Source: Nonomuraea sp. NBC_00507 (lineage in GTDB: Bacteria; Actinomycetota; Actinomycetes; Streptosporangiales; Streptosporangiaceae). From it: a stretch of DNA of 64,000 nt. Where the stretch lies: NCBI RefSeq assembly GCF_036013525.1, contig NZ_CP107853.1, forward strand, positions 9,176,001-9,240,000, given 5' to 3'. Made by a program: the position numbers and the translations under genes. This document shows, one piece after another, positions 1 to 8,144 of this stretch (the stretch's first letter is position 1; the number at the start of each line of letters is the position of its first letter). The notes under the pieces are model-generated. The model was not told the origin of the DNA, did no database searches, and saw nothing but the letters and a program-made list of their open reading frames with translations.

Positions 1-225
1 CTGGAATTTCCCCCCGCCGATGGCCTTGAAGGCCTTGCAGACGGCAACGGCCGGGTTACTCCCGTACAGGTGGAGGTGACGGACGGTGTAGCCCGGGTAG
101 GTCCTGCTGTTACACCCCGGAGCAGGGTGGGCTGACGCGGTCTCGGCCGTCCCCCCAAGAATGCTGAACGCAGCGAGGGATGCGACGGCGACGGTGAGGC
201 CGCGGCGCCTGATCATCGCGGTCAT
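1..225 (-). CDS. Small secreted protein, truncated by window edge
   Basis: The reading frame runs off the left edge, leaving 75 codons of the N-terminal part. The start is fixed by a strong ribosome site (AAAGGAG about 7 bases before the ATG). Residues 1-30 look like a Sec signal peptide: Arg-rich start, a hydrophobic stretch and an AxA-type end near TASA. The mature part begins HPAPGCNSRTYPGY and contains two cysteines, compatible with a small disulfide-bonded exported protein. I do not recognise the family. Function unknown; export is inferred from the signal sequence. Confidence 0.6.
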   Translation of the reverse strand, partial: MTAMIRRRGLTVAVASLAAFSILGGTAETASAHPAPGCNSRTYPGYTVRHLHLYGSNPAVAVCKAFKAIGGGKFQ

Positions 226-481
226 GAGGATCTCCTTTCGTGGAGCCTTCCTTTCTGATGACTCCGACGCTAGGAGGCCGCCTGGCGGAACACATTGGCA
301 GATGCGGCACGGCTCTTGCCTTTGAGTGCACTGTGGTGATGGCTGCACGAAAATGGTGTCGCTCAACCCCGAGGCCGCTACGGATCTGGGGATGACAAGG
401 GCGCCGGGCACCATGCGGAAGCGATGTCACCGGCCGCGGCTATCACCGGAATCTTCTCCGCGTAGCCGTCCCGTAGTCCGC

Positions 482-1168
482 TCAGGTCCCCGGAGGGGCG
501 GTCCAAGGCCGTTGCTCGGCTGGTGGATACGGCATGCCGGCCGCATTCGGTTGCGCAGGCCGCCGGGTCAGGAGCAGCACGAATCCGCTGATGGCGGCGG
601 CAATCAGCCCCACGACCAAGGGAAGCAGCGTGATGAGGTATCCCCACCTCCACGACAACGCGCTCGACAGCACGTGATTGATGAACGGGCCAAGAATCAA
701 GGCGAGGACACCAAGACCCGCCAGTATCGCGCCCACCGCGCCCCAGCGACGGCCCACCCGCCGCGCGAATGCCGCCGTCGCCCCCACCACGCCACCGGCA
801 CCGAGCCCGCTCAGCACCCGGCCGGTCAGATAGATTCCGGCGCCGGTGGCGAGCGCGTTCAGCAGCACACCGATGATCATGAAGGCAATGGCCGCGATGC
901 CCACTGTCGTCAGCAAACGCCCACCAAGGCCAACGCCCAGCGCCCCGCCTGCTGCCGCGCTGACCAGGTACGCAACGAGAGTCATGAGCAGGGCGGTCTG
1001 GCTGGACAAAGCCAGATCTAACTGCAGAGAAAGCTGCGCTGCGGGCCCGAAGGGCATCGTCAGCAAGTACAACCCGGTAAGCGCAGCGATTCCTGGGCCG
1101 ATCAACGCCCATGCCGGTCGCTCCTCGCCCGGCGGAGCGGCATTCCCTTGCGGTTGATGATCGTGCAT
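482..1168 (-). CDS. MFS-like membrane protein, half length
   Basis: The 228-residue protein has about six hydrophobic segments (roughly residues 19-38, 43-66, 72-95, 97-120, 127-150 and 155-185) and the MFS-type stretch GRVLSGLGAGGVVGATAAFA after TM3. A usual MFS transporter has 12 helices in about 400 residues, so this is one six-helix half. It may be a truncated transporter or a naturally short relative. It ends in a charged, proline-rich tail. The ATG at 1168 is chosen because the cytosolic start MHDHQPQG precedes the first helix; an upstream ATG would add a non-hydrophobic, atypical extension. No clear ribosome site is seen. Substrate unknown. It stands alone, about 200 bases from the next operon. 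Confidence 0.55.
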   Translation of the reverse strand: MHDHQPQGNAAPPGEERPAWALIGPGIAALTGLYLLTMPFGPAAQLSLQLDLALSSQTALLMTLVAYLVSAAAGGALGVGLGGRLLTTVGIAAIAFMIIGVLLNALATGAGIYLTGRVLSGLGAGGVVGATAAFARRVGRRWGAVGAILAGLGVLALILGPFINHVLSSALSWRWGYLITLLPLVVGLIAAAISGFVLLLTRRPAQPNAAGMPYPPAEQRPWTAPPGT

Positions 1169-1365
1169 GGGGATCAGTTTGCATCGGGCTTGACTTTCTC
1201 GTCCATCCCGCTGCAAGGAGGAATACCGAGCAGACCGAGAGCATGCAGGGTCGCTCGGTGTCGTCAGCATGGAGTTCGCGAGCGTGCGGCCTCGGCACCA
1301 CCGCGTACGGCGACCCGGCCGAGGCCTGGCCTGACCGCAGCGCTGGCCGCATCCTTGTCCCTGCC

Positions 1366-1992
1366 TCAGAGGAAGGCGGTGACGCCCTCGTAGTCGCCTC
1401 GGAGTGCTCGGCCTGTCGTCTCGTATTCGAGGAGCAGCAGGCCGGTCGGCGTCGCCTCATGATGGACCAGGCGGAGACCGGACGTGGTTCCCGGACCGCC
1501 CAGCAGGCGGCGGCCGGCCCGGAGCACCGTGGGCGCGACCACGAGGCGAAGCGTGTCGATCAGTCCCGCCGCCAGGAGCGTGTCCGCCAGGCGGGCGCTG
1601 CCGTGGATCTGGAGTTCCCTTCCCGATCGCGCCTTGAGCTCGGTGACCGCCTGGATCGGGTCGCCTCCGAGCATGGTCGTGGGATGCCAGGTCACCTCGG
1701 TGAGGGTGTTCGACACGACGTACTTCGGCAGGGTGTTCATCCGTTCGGCGAACGGATCGGCCGGGTCAGTGATCTTCGGCCAGTCGCGCGCGAACGCCTC
1801 GTACGTGCGCCGGCCGAGCAGCAGGCCGTCGGCGAGGTCGAGCCAGCCGGAGGCACGCTGGACGAACGTCCCGTCCATGTGGGGCACGAGCCAGCCGCCG
1901 AGGGCGAAGCCGTCGCTGGTGTCCTCGTCCGGAGAGCCAGGTCCCTGGCTGACCCCGTCCAGCGTGACGAACTCGGTGAGGGTGATCCTCAT
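1366..1992 (-). CDS. Dihydrofolate reductase family protein (RibD C-terminal domain)
   Basis: A 208-residue cytosolic protein starting MRITLTEFVTLDGVSQGPG, the typical start of stand-alone RibD-C/DHFR-like proteins of actinobacteria. LLLGRRTYEAFARDWP and the GSARLADTLLAAGLIDTLRL segment are the NADPH-fold signatures of this family. Members are predicted NAD(P)H-dependent reductases; most have no known substrate. The ATG overlaps the stop codon of the preceding SRPBCC gene (ATGA), so the two are translationally coupled. With the ArsR gene it forms a three-gene operon. A true folate role is unlikely. Confidence 0.85.
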   Translation of the reverse strand: MRITLTEFVTLDGVSQGPGSPDEDTSDGFALGGWLVPHMDGTFVQRASGWLDLADGLLLGRRTYEAFARDWPKITDPADPFAERMNTLPKYVVSNTLTEVTWHPTTMLGGDPIQAVTELKARSGRELQIHGSARLADTLLAAGLIDTLRLVVAPTVLRAGRRLLGGPGTTSGLRLVHHEATPTGLLLLEYETTGRALRGDYEGVTAFL

Positions 1993-2465
1993 CGCGGGAC
2001 CGTGCTCTCAGCGAGGGCGGCCAGCTGGCCGGCGACCGTGCCCCAGCCCTCGGCGAAGCCGAGCTTCTCGTGGCGGGCGCGGGATTCCGGGTCGCCGTGC
2101 CGTACGAGAATCCGGTAATCCGTGCCGTCCGGGTGATCGTTCAGTGTGATCGTGGCGGTCATCGCGACCGGGGCGGGGTTCGCGGGACGCCACGTGCTGG
2201 TGATCGCATTGGTGAACACGATCCGCTCGAGTTCGTCGACGGCGAGGAAGCACGCGTCCAGATGCGGGACGAACTCGGTCCCGCCGTCACTCATGCGCGC
2301 CACGAAGGCTCCCCCGGGTCGCAGCTCCAGCCGGTCCACCCGGCAGCGGTACGGAGCCGGGATCCACCACTGCTCGAGCCGGGACGGGTCGGTCCAAGCC
2401 CGCCACACGGTCGCGCGCGGGGCGCGGATGATCCGCTCCAGAGCAAGGTCGAGATCGGGGTTCAC
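1989..2465 (-). CDS. SRPBCC (AHSA1-like) family protein
   Basis: A 158-residue START/AHSA1-type protein. VNPDLDLALERIIRAPRATV followed by WRAWTDPSRLEQWW is the usual N-terminus of the family (ligand-binding helix-grip fold). LEYETT-like strands and the C-terminal helix EGWGTVAGQLAALAE complete the domain. The start is the GTG at 2465, which overlaps the ArsR stop codon as GTGA; the frame stays open upstream inside the ArsR gene but that extension has no family resemblance. ArsR-SRPBCC pairs are a common actinobacterial module; ligand unknown. Confidence 0.9.
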   Translation of the reverse strand: MNPDLDLALERIIRAPRATVWRAWTDPSRLEQWWIPAPYRCRVDRLELRPGGAFVARMSDGGTEFVPHLDACFLAVDELERIVFTNAITSTWRPANPAPVAMTATITLNDHPDGTDYRILVRHGDPESRARHEKLGFAEGWGTVAGQLAALAESTVPR

Positions 2466-2800
2466 TGCCTGTTCTCCTTCGGGTCGGTGACGAACCGCTC
2501 CAGGCGGTCGGTGCGTTCCTCCCAGATGCGGCGCTGCTCCGCCAGCCAGTCGTCGATGAGGGCGAGCCGCTCGCGGTTGAGCACGCACGTGCGCACCCGG
2601 CCGGACTTGACCGTGCGGATGAGCCCGTTCGATTCGAGCGTCCGCACGTGCTTCATGAACGACGGGAGGGTCATCGGGAACTCGCGGGCCAGGTCGCCGA
2701 CGCTCGTGGGCCCGTGACCCAGGCGCCGCACGACGGCGCGCCGGGTCGGGTCGGCGAGGGCGACGAACACGCCGTCCAGGTGCGCCGAATACTGTGCCAT
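2462..2800 (-). CDS. ArsR-family winged-helix repressor
   Basis: A 112-residue regulator with an ArsR fold. LADPTRRAVVRRLGHGPTSV and the recognition helix region LPSFMKHVRTLESNGLIRTV are clear, with a wing near VKSGRVRTCVLN. It lacks the paired cysteines of metal-sensing ArsR proteins, so it belongs to the non-metal group usually found in front of SRPBCC genes. It is the first gene of the operon with the SRPBCC and reductase genes. A dyad with GCTAAGTAT arms lies directly upstream and a third copy overlaps the start codon, suggesting autorepression. Confidence 0.9.
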   Translation of the reverse strand: MAQYSAHLDGVFVALADPTRRAVVRRLGHGPTSVGDLAREFPMTLPSFMKHVRTLESNGLIRTVKSGRVRTCVLNRERLALIDDWLAEQRRIWEERTDRLERFVTDPKENRQ

Positions 2801-2803
2801 GAG

Positions 2804-2847
2804 GCTAAGTATTACGGCCGGCCATAGTTAGCGCAAGGGCTAAGTAT
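2804..2847 (-). promoter_or_regulatory. Candidate ArsR operator cluster
   Basis: ATAGTTAGC (2824-2832) and GCTAAGTAT (2839-2847) form an inverted repeat with one mismatch and a six-base spacer. GCTAAGTAT recurs at 2804-2812, across the first codons of the ArsR gene. The dyad touches the last codon of the response-regulator gene upstream, so little room is left for an independent promoter. Binding by the adjacent ArsR protein is an inference. Confidence 0.5.
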
Positions 2848-3479
2848 CAGCCGCTGAGCCGGATGATCCCCCGCGTGGCGGCCACGGTCACGGCGGCGGT
2901 ACGGTCATCGACGCCGAGCTTGGCGAAGATGTGCAGCAGGTGGGTCTTGACCGTGGCCTCGCTGATGCACAGGTGGGCCGCGATGGCCTTGTTGCTCATT
3001 CCCTGGGCGACCGCGCCGAGGACTTCGATCTCCCGCCCGCTGAGGGCGCCGGGCGTTTCGGTTCGCGCCCACGACAACACCCGGCTCGCTATCGCGGGCG
3101 AGAGGGCGCTCTCCCCTCGGGCCGCCGCCCTGATGGCGTCGAACAGCTGCTCACGGCGAGTGTCCTTGAGCAGGTAGCCGATGGCTCCCGCGTCGATGGC
3201 ACGTGAGATGTCGCCGTCGGTGTCATAAGTGGTCAAGACGATCACCCTGGCACCGGGGTCGTGGCTGCGGATCCGGCTGATCGCCGTCGCGCCGTCGACC
3301 TCGGGCATCTGCAGGTCCATCAGGGTGACGTCGGGCCGCAGATCGCACGCCAGCCGTATGGCGTCCGTGCCTGAGACCGCCTCGCCGACCACCTCCAGAT
3401 CGTCCTGAGTGCCGAGCATCGCCCGGATGCCGTCGCGGACCACCGGATGATCGTCGGCGATCAGGACGCGGACGATCAT
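2847..3479 (-). CDS. NarL/LuxR-type response regulator
   Basis: 210 residues. The receiver domain (about 1-120) begins MIVRVLIADDHPVVRDGIRA; the phosphorylation aspartate lies in VTLMDLQMPEVDG, near residue 54, and the conserved Lys is in YLLKDT. A LuxR-type HTH (about 145-208) carries LSGREIEVLGAVAQGMSNKA and the recognition helix SEATVKTHLLHIFAKL. The ATG overlaps the kinase stop codon (ATGA), and this fixes the start; the frame is open for much longer upstream, but only in antisense to other genes. It works with the adjacent kinase; the target genes are not evident. Confidence 0.95.
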   Translation of the reverse strand: MIVRVLIADDHPVVRDGIRAMLGTQDDLEVVGEAVSGTDAIRLACDLRPDVTLMDLQMPEVDGATAISRIRSHDPGARVIVLTTYDTDGDISRAIDAGAIGYLLKDTRREQLFDAIRAAARGESALSPAIASRVLSWARTETPGALSGREIEVLGAVAQGMSNKAIAAHLCISEATVKTHLLHIFAKLGVDDRTAAVTVAATRGIIRLSG

Positions 3480-4603
3480 CGCGCCACCGCCGGGAGGCTG
3501 GCCACGACCGTGGTGCCCTCCCCCGATGTGCTCTCCACGAGTAACGTGCCGCCGAGCTGCTCCATCCGCTCCAGCATGATCGACAGGCCGTGGCCGGAGG
3601 CGGCCCGCTCGGGATCGAAGCCGTCGCCGTCGTCGTGAACATCCAGCACGACCAGGTCCTCCATATACGACAGGGTCAGCGTAACCTGCTCGGCGCGGGC
3701 ATGGCGGCGGACGTTGGCGACCGCCTCCTGCGCCACGCGCAGCAGCTCCACCTGGACGTGCGCGTCCAGGGGCCGCAGCGTCCCGGTGATCACGGTGTGC
3801 GCCTCGATGCCGGTCTCGTCGGCCAGGCGGCCGGACAGCCGCCGCAGGGCCTCCGGCAGGCCGCCGTCGTCGAGCTCGCCTGGGCGCAGCGCCCGCACGA
3901 CCCGGCGACTTTCCGTAAGGTTCTCCCTGGCCGCCCGTAACGCGTGGGTCAGGTGCTTGTTGTCCGGCAATGTCTCTTGCGCCGCCTCCAGCAGCATCAC
4001 CACGCTGGCGAACCCCTGAGTCAGGCTGTCGTGGATGTCGCGGGCCAACCGCTGCCGCTCGGCTGCCACGCCCGCCTGCCGCTCGGCCGCCGCCCGCGCC
4101 TCCTGCGCGGCCTGCAGCTGGTCGATGAGCCGCTGGCGCTCGGCGCTCTGCCGGGCCACCGAGTAGAAGTACCCGACCGCGGTGGCCGTGCTGATCGCGA
4201 TCAGCGCGGTGATGGCGATCTCGGTCCAGGTGATCGACCCGCTCTCGTGGTAGCGATGCCATAGCCAGCCTCCGGCGCACGACACCACCGCGACCAGCCC
4301 GACGCGCACGGCGTCCATGCAGTACGGCACGAGCACGCTCAGGCAGACCACCAGGAAGGAGGAGTCGACGGCGAGCAGCCCCAGCCAGAGCAGCCCGCCG
4401 CCGAGCACGTACGGCAGGGGCACCTCGCCCGTGGGCGGTGTCCACAGCACGAACCACGCCGCGTACCACGCGGCCAGGCCGCCCACCAACAGGACCGGGA
4501 GGACCCGACCCACCTCCATCAGAGGCCCGGCCGAGGTCAGCACCAGCCATGAGGCGAAGGAGGCGTGCTGCCACCGGCGCTGCGAACGCTCCCAGGACTC
4601 CAC
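3476..4603 (-). CDS. NarL-type sensor histidine kinase
   Basis: 375 residues. Five or more hydrophobic segments occupy about residues 15-145, with no large extracellular sensor domain, so the signal is probably sensed in the membrane. A short coiled coil leads to the HisKA_3 box ERQRLARDIHDSLTQG, with the phospho-acceptor His near residue 191. The ATPase domain shows the N-box (NVRRHARA) and the G1 box DVHDDGDGFDPE. It is cotranscribed with the response regulator and the genes overlap by four bases. Signal unknown. Confidence 0.95.
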   Translation of the reverse strand: MESWERSQRRWQHASFASWLVLTSAGPLMEVGRVLPVLLVGGLAAWYAAWFVLWTPPTGEVPLPYVLGGGLLWLGLLAVDSSFLVVCLSVLVPYCMDAVRVGLVAVVSCAGGWLWHRYHESGSITWTEIAITALIAISTATAVGYFYSVARQSAERQRLIDQLQAAQEARAAAERQAGVAAERQRLARDIHDSLTQGFASVVMLLEAAQETLPDNKHLTHALRAARENLTESRRVVRALRPGELDDGGLPEALRRLSGRLADETGIEAHTVITGTLRPLDAHVQVELLRVAQEAVANVRRHARAEQVTLTLSYMEDLVVLDVHDDGDGFDPERAASGHGLSIMLERMEQLGGTLLVESTSGEGTTVVASLPAVAR

Positions 4604-4715
4604 GGCACCGACGATAATCAGCCGTCCGTCGGCTCGGCATCAACCAGTCGACTGACCCTGCGATCAGTGTCCCGCTCGATGTGCGCGCAGCCGTACTGCC
4701 ACCAGACTCGACGGC

Positions 4716-5510
4716 GTGACAGCCATCCCCAGCCCGTCCCAAGCCGTCTGGCACCTCGGCCCGCTCCCTATCCGCGCGTACTCCCTGCTGATGGTGCTCG
4801 CCATCGCCGTCGGCATCTGGGTGACCCAGCGCCGCTGGTCCGCCCGCGGCGGCGAGCACGGCGCGGTCGGGGACATCGCCACCTGGGCCGTGCCGTTCGG
4901 CATCGTCGGCGCCCGGCTCTACCACCTGGCCACCGATTGGCAGCAGTACTTCGGTCCCGGCAAGGACCCCCTGCGGGCCTTCGCGATCTGGGAGGGCGGA
5001 ATCAGCATCTGGGGCGCCGTCGCCGGTGGCGCGGTGGGCGCATGGCTGGCCTGCCGCCGGCGCGGCATCGCGCTGCGCGACTTCGCCGACGCCGCCGCAC
5101 CCGGGATCGCGCTCGGGCAGGCGATCGCCCGCTGGGGGAACTGGTTCAACCAGGAGCTGTACGGCGGGCCGACCACGCTGCCATGGGCGCTGGAGATCGA
5201 CCCCGCTCACCGGCCGCCGGGCCTGGAATCCACGGCCACCTACCATCCGGCCTTCCTCTACGAGTCGCTGTGGAACCTGGGCGTGGCCGGCGTCGTCGTC
5301 TGGGCCGAGCGGCGCTTCCAGCTCGGGCGTGGGCGGACGTTCGCGCTGTACGTCGCGGCCTACACCGCCGGTCGCGCCTGGATCGAGTGGCTGCGCATCG
5401 ATCCCGCCCCCCACATCCTCGGTCTGCGCTTCAACGTCTGGACCGCGCTGCTGGTCTTCGGGGCGGCGGCCGCCTACCTGATGGCCGCCCGCAAGGTGCG
5501 CACTCCCTGA
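4716..5510 (+). CDS. lgt: Prolipoprotein diacylglyceryl transferase
   Basis: 264 residues, seven predicted membrane helices. Lgt moves a diacylglyceryl group from phosphatidylglycerol to the lipobox cysteine of prolipoproteins, in the plasma membrane. The family signatures are visible: LGPLPIRAYSLLMVLAI near the N-terminus, IWEGGISIWGAVAGG, and the Lgt signature ALGQAIARWGNWFNQELYGG. The sequence YHPAFLYESLWNL precedes the last helices. The GTG start at 4716 is supported by TAIPSPSQAVWHLGPLPIRAY, the family-typical N-terminus. It is not in an operon. It is somewhat shorter than many actinobacterial Lgt proteins, which have long tails, and may be a second copy. It would act on the lipoproteins encoded at 17788 and 59226. 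Confidence 0.93.
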   Translation: MTAIPSPSQAVWHLGPLPIRAYSLLMVLAIAVGIWVTQRRWSARGGEHGAVGDIATWAVPFGIVGARLYHLATDWQQYFGPGKDPLRAFAIWEGGISIWGAVAGGAVGAWLACRRRGIALRDFADAAAPGIALGQAIARWGNWFNQELYGGPTTLPWALEIDPAHRPPGLESTATYHPAFLYESLWNLGVAGVVVWAERRFQLGRGRTFALYVAAYTAGRAWIEWLRIDPAPHILGLRFNVWTALLVFGAAAAYLMAARKVRTP

Positions 5511-5577
5511 TCCCGGGCGTGTAGGACGAGGGCGACCCGGCGCCGCGCCGGGGTGGGCGGGTGGTCGTGCGCACCAC

Positions 5578-5760
5578 TTGAGCCAGGCGTTGTTCTGAAC
5601 GATCGGCAGCTTGCCCAGGCTGAGCGTGGTGCCGGCGTTGGCGAGCGCGAGGCCGGCGAGGACGACCGCGTAGATGATGTGGTCGTCCATGAACGGGTTG
5701 TTGGCCAGGGGCAGCTCGGCCACCCACATGAGGACCAGCAGTAAGCCGCCGGTCAGGTGG
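5578..5760 (-). pseudogene. DoxX/DoxD-like membrane protein, C-terminal remnant
   Basis: On the minus strand a frame reads LTGGLLLVLMWVAELP, then NPFMDDHIIYAVVLAGLALA and NAGTTLSLGKLPIVQNNAWL. This resembles the last helices of DoxX/DoxD-type proteins (thiosulfate:quinone oxidoreductase small subunit family). No N-terminal half is present: the fragment abuts the stop codon of the SulP gene, and its own frame runs without a stop into antisense of lgt. I read it as a stub left by deletion. Assignment rests on sequence resemblance by eye. Confidence 0.5.
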
Positions 5761-7438
5761 TGGCGGGCAGGATGCCGGTGTGGTCGAGGCGGTCGCGGGC
5801 AGCGGCGATGGCCTCGGGAGTCGTGCTGAAAACACGGCCGGCCTGATTGAGGCGGGCGATGACGCCGAGGGCTTCCAGGGGCTGGTGGTGGCCGTCGCGG
5901 ATGCCGGAGACGAAGACCGTGATGCCGCGGCGTTCGAGCCGTTCGATGGCGTCGCGGAGCACCAGGGCGCCGCTGGCGTCGATGGTGGTGACGCGGGACA
6001 TGCGCAGGATCACCACGCAGACGTCGGCGACTTCTGACAGCTCCAGCAGGAAGCGGTGGGCCGCGGCGAAGAACAGCGGCCCGTCCAGGCGGTAGGCGAC
6101 GATGTGCTCGGCGAGCAGGGCGTGCTCCTCCTCAGTGTGGTCGCCGGGCAGATCTGGGCGTAGCGGCATCTCATCCAGCCGTACGTTGCGCGCGATGGCG
6201 CGCAAGGCCAGCGCCCCGGCCACGATCAACCCGAGGATCACCGCCTGGACCAGGTCCAGCGCGAGGGTGGCCAGCGCGGTCAGCACCAGGACCACGGCGT
6301 CGCCGCGGGTGGAGCGGAGCATGGCCTTGACCGAGCCGACCTCGACCATGCGTACGGATGTGGCCAGCAGGACGCCGGCCAGCGCGGCCAGCGGGATCCG
6401 TGCGACCAGGTCGGCGGCAGTGTAGATGATCACGGCGAGGATTCCGGCGTGGGCCAGGGCGGCAAGCCGGGACTGGGCGCCGGAGCGTACGTTGACGGCG
6501 GTGCGGGCGATCGCCCCGGTGGCCGGGACGCCGCCGAACAGCGGCGCCACCAGGTTGGCCAGCCCCTGTCCGAACAGCTCCCGGTCCGGATCGTGCCGGT
6601 GGTTGACGCTCATGCCGTCTGCGACGGCGGCCGACAGCAGGGACTCCAGCGCGGCCAGCGCCGCCACGGCGATGGCCGGGGTGATCAGCGCGGCCAGCGC
6701 CGATGGATCCAGGAAGGCCAGTGAGGGAGCGGGCAGTCCGTCGGGCAAGTCGCCGATCCGGGCCACCGGCATGCCGGTCAGCTCGGCGGCAAGGGTGGCG
6801 GCGGCGACGGCGATCAGGGAGAAGGGCAGTCTCGGCCGCCATCGTGTGCCTGCCGACATCACCGCCGCGACCGCCAACGAGATGCCCAGAGCCTGCCAGT
6901 TCGGGTGGGCGATGAAGTCCTGTGTCGCCTGCCAGGCTACGGCGGTGACCTTGTCCCCCTCGGGCGTGGGAATGCCGAGGGCCGCGGGAATTTGCTGCAG
7001 GCCGATGACGCAGGCGATGCCGACCGTGAAACCCTCCACGACCGGGGCAGGCACCAGGGCCATGTATCTGCCGGCGCGGGCCAGTGCCAGCCCGATCAGC
7101 AGCAGCCCGGCGAGCACGCCGACGGTCAGCACCCCGGAGGCCCCGTGCGCCTGCATGATCGGCACCAGGACCACCGTCATCGCCCCGGTCGGCCCGGACA
7201 CCTGCAGCCCAGAGCCGCCGAACAGGGCCGCGAGCGCCCCGGCGACCACCGCCGTGACCAGGCCGGCCTCGGCGCCCATGCCCGAGGAGATGCCGAACCC
7301 GAGCGCCAGCGGCAAAGCGACGATCGCCACCGTGAGCCCGGCCAGCAGGTCACGCCGGGGACGTCGGCCCATCCCGGCCAGTTCGCCCCGTTCCGGCAAC
7401 ACGCCGAGGACGCGACTCCACACCCCGGCACGCCTCAC
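5753..7438 (-). CDS. SulP-family anion transporter with STAS domain
   Basis: 561 residues. The membrane part (about 30-410) carries SulP signatures: RRDLLAGLTVAIVALPLALG, SGPTGAMTVVLVPI, and LVAPLFGGVPATGAIARTAVN. A cytoplasmic STAS domain follows (about 440-545; VVILRMSRVTTIDASGALVL). SulP proteins move sulfate, bicarbonate or other anions; the substrate cannot be read here. The GTG start overlaps the stop codon of the ArsR gene (GTGA), so the operon is small ORF, arsR, sulP. Control by the ArsR protein is implied by this coupling and by the dyad at 8014. Confidence 0.93.
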   Translation of the reverse strand: MRRAGVWSRVLGVLPERGELAGMGRRPRRDLLAGLTVAIVALPLALGFGISSGMGAEAGLVTAVVAGALAALFGGSGLQVSGPTGAMTVVLVPIMQAHGASGVLTVGVLAGLLLIGLALARAGRYMALVPAPVVEGFTVGIACVIGLQQIPAALGIPTPEGDKVTAVAWQATQDFIAHPNWQALGISLAVAAVMSAGTRWRPRLPFSLIAVAAATLAAELTGMPVARIGDLPDGLPAPSLAFLDPSALAALITPAIAVAALAALESLLSAAVADGMSVNHRHDPDRELFGQGLANLVAPLFGGVPATGAIARTAVNVRSGAQSRLAALAHAGILAVIIYTAADLVARIPLAALAGVLLATSVRMVEVGSVKAMLRSTRGDAVVLVLTALATLALDLVQAVILGLIVAGALALRAIARNVRLDEMPLRPDLPGDHTEEEHALLAEHIVAYRLDGPLFFAAAHRFLLELSEVADVCVVILRMSRVTTIDASGALVLRDAIERLERRGITVFVSGIRDGHHQPLEALGVIARLNQAGRVFSTTPEAIAAARDRLDHTGILPATT

Positions 7439-7776
7439 AGGGCCTCTTCTTGTGCCTTGCGCAACTCGCTCAGCAACTCGCTCTGCCCTGCCAGCATCTG
7501 CGTCAGCAACTGGCGGGCCGCGCGCAGCAGCTCGGCCACATCGCCGCCGGCCAGGGCGTACACGACGGTGGAGCCGTCCCTTTGCGCGGTCACCATGCCG
7601 GAGCGTCGCAGCACCGCCAGATGCTGCGACAGCCCGGTGGGCTCCACGTCGATGGCGGCAAGCAGGTCACGCACCGGCCTCGGCCCGTCCTGCAGGAGTT
7701 CCAGTACGCGGATCCGTACCGGGTGGCCGAGCAGCCGGAAGAGCTCCGCCTTGGCCTGGTAGAGCGGCACCGACAT
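7435..7776 (-). CDS. ArsR-family regulator of the SulP operon
   Basis: 113 residues. MSVPLYQAKAELFRLLGHPV starts the domain; RIRVLELLQDGPRPVRDLLA and LSQHLAVLRRSGMVTAQRDG are the HTH and wing. A C-terminal coiled helix, rich in Gln and Leu (LLTQMLAGQSELLSELRKAQ), probably extends the dimer interface. No cysteine is present, so metal sensing by thiols is unlikely. The ATG at 7776 overlaps the upstream 66-residue ORF by one base (TGATG), and the gene ends four bases inside sulP. ArsR genes directly in front of sulP transporters are seen in other actinobacteria. Confidence 0.92.
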   Translation of the reverse strand: MSVPLYQAKAELFRLLGHPVRIRVLELLQDGPRPVRDLLAAIDVEPTGLSQHLAVLRRSGMVTAQRDGSTVVYALAGGDVAELLRAARQLLTQMLAGQSELLSELRKAQEEAL

Positions 7777-7976
7777 CAGGTCGCCGCCCCTGGACCCGGC
7801 TCGGCGCCGTCGGGATCGAGCCGCACCCCGTGGACGTTGGCCAGCTGCAGGACTTCTTCCCATTCGCCCTCGGCCAGCATCAACGCGTCGACATCATCGT
7901 CGCGGCGCGCCGCTTCCAGCGCGGCGGCCGCCATGCGTGCCCGCGCTCTGACCTCGGCAGCGAAAGACCCGCTCAC
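7776..7976 (-). CDS. Small protein, 66 aa, first gene of the arsR-sulP operon
   Basis: A GTG start with a strong ribosome site (GGAGGGG) opens a 66-residue acidic, alanine-rich helical protein (ARARMAAAALEAARRDDDVD; then ALMLAEGEWEEVLQLANVHG). It has no membrane segment and no recognisable domain. The stop codon overlaps the arsR start (TGATG), which argues that it is translated and coupled. It could be a partner or modulator of the regulator or of the STAS domain, but no function is shown. Confidence 0.6.
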   Translation of the reverse strand: MSGSFAAEVRARARMAAAALEAARRDDDVDALMLAEGEWEEVLQLANVHGVRLDPDGAEPGPGAAT

Positions 7977-8013
7977 CTCACACCCCTCCGTCGAATCCCG
8001 CCATCATCTAACG

Positions 8014-8033
8014 AATTGCGCAAATTCGCAATT
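8014..8033 (-). promoter_or_regulatory. Perfect dyad AATTGCG-N6-CGCAATT, candidate ArsR operator
   Basis: AATTGCG (8014-8020) and CGCAATT (8027-8033) form a perfect inverted repeat with a six-base centre (caaatt). It lies about 38 bases upstream of the first gene of the ORF-arsR-sulP operon. Geometry and position suit an ArsR-family repressor. No experimental basis. Confidence 0.55.
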
Positions 8034-8144
8034 TCATGGTTACGCAGGACGCTTCTTGGCAGCGATGGTCTGCGTCCATCAGGCGAGTCGAAGGTGGCGG
8101 ACGTCCTGGATACCGGGTGACCAAAGTCCCCGACCAGGCAGGTT

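Noticed and set aside
2847..5729. A continuous 960-codon minus-strand frame
   Set aside because: Only its last 210 codons (response regulator) are real. The middle is antisense to the lgt gene and kinase frame; the first 50 codons are the DoxX-like stub.
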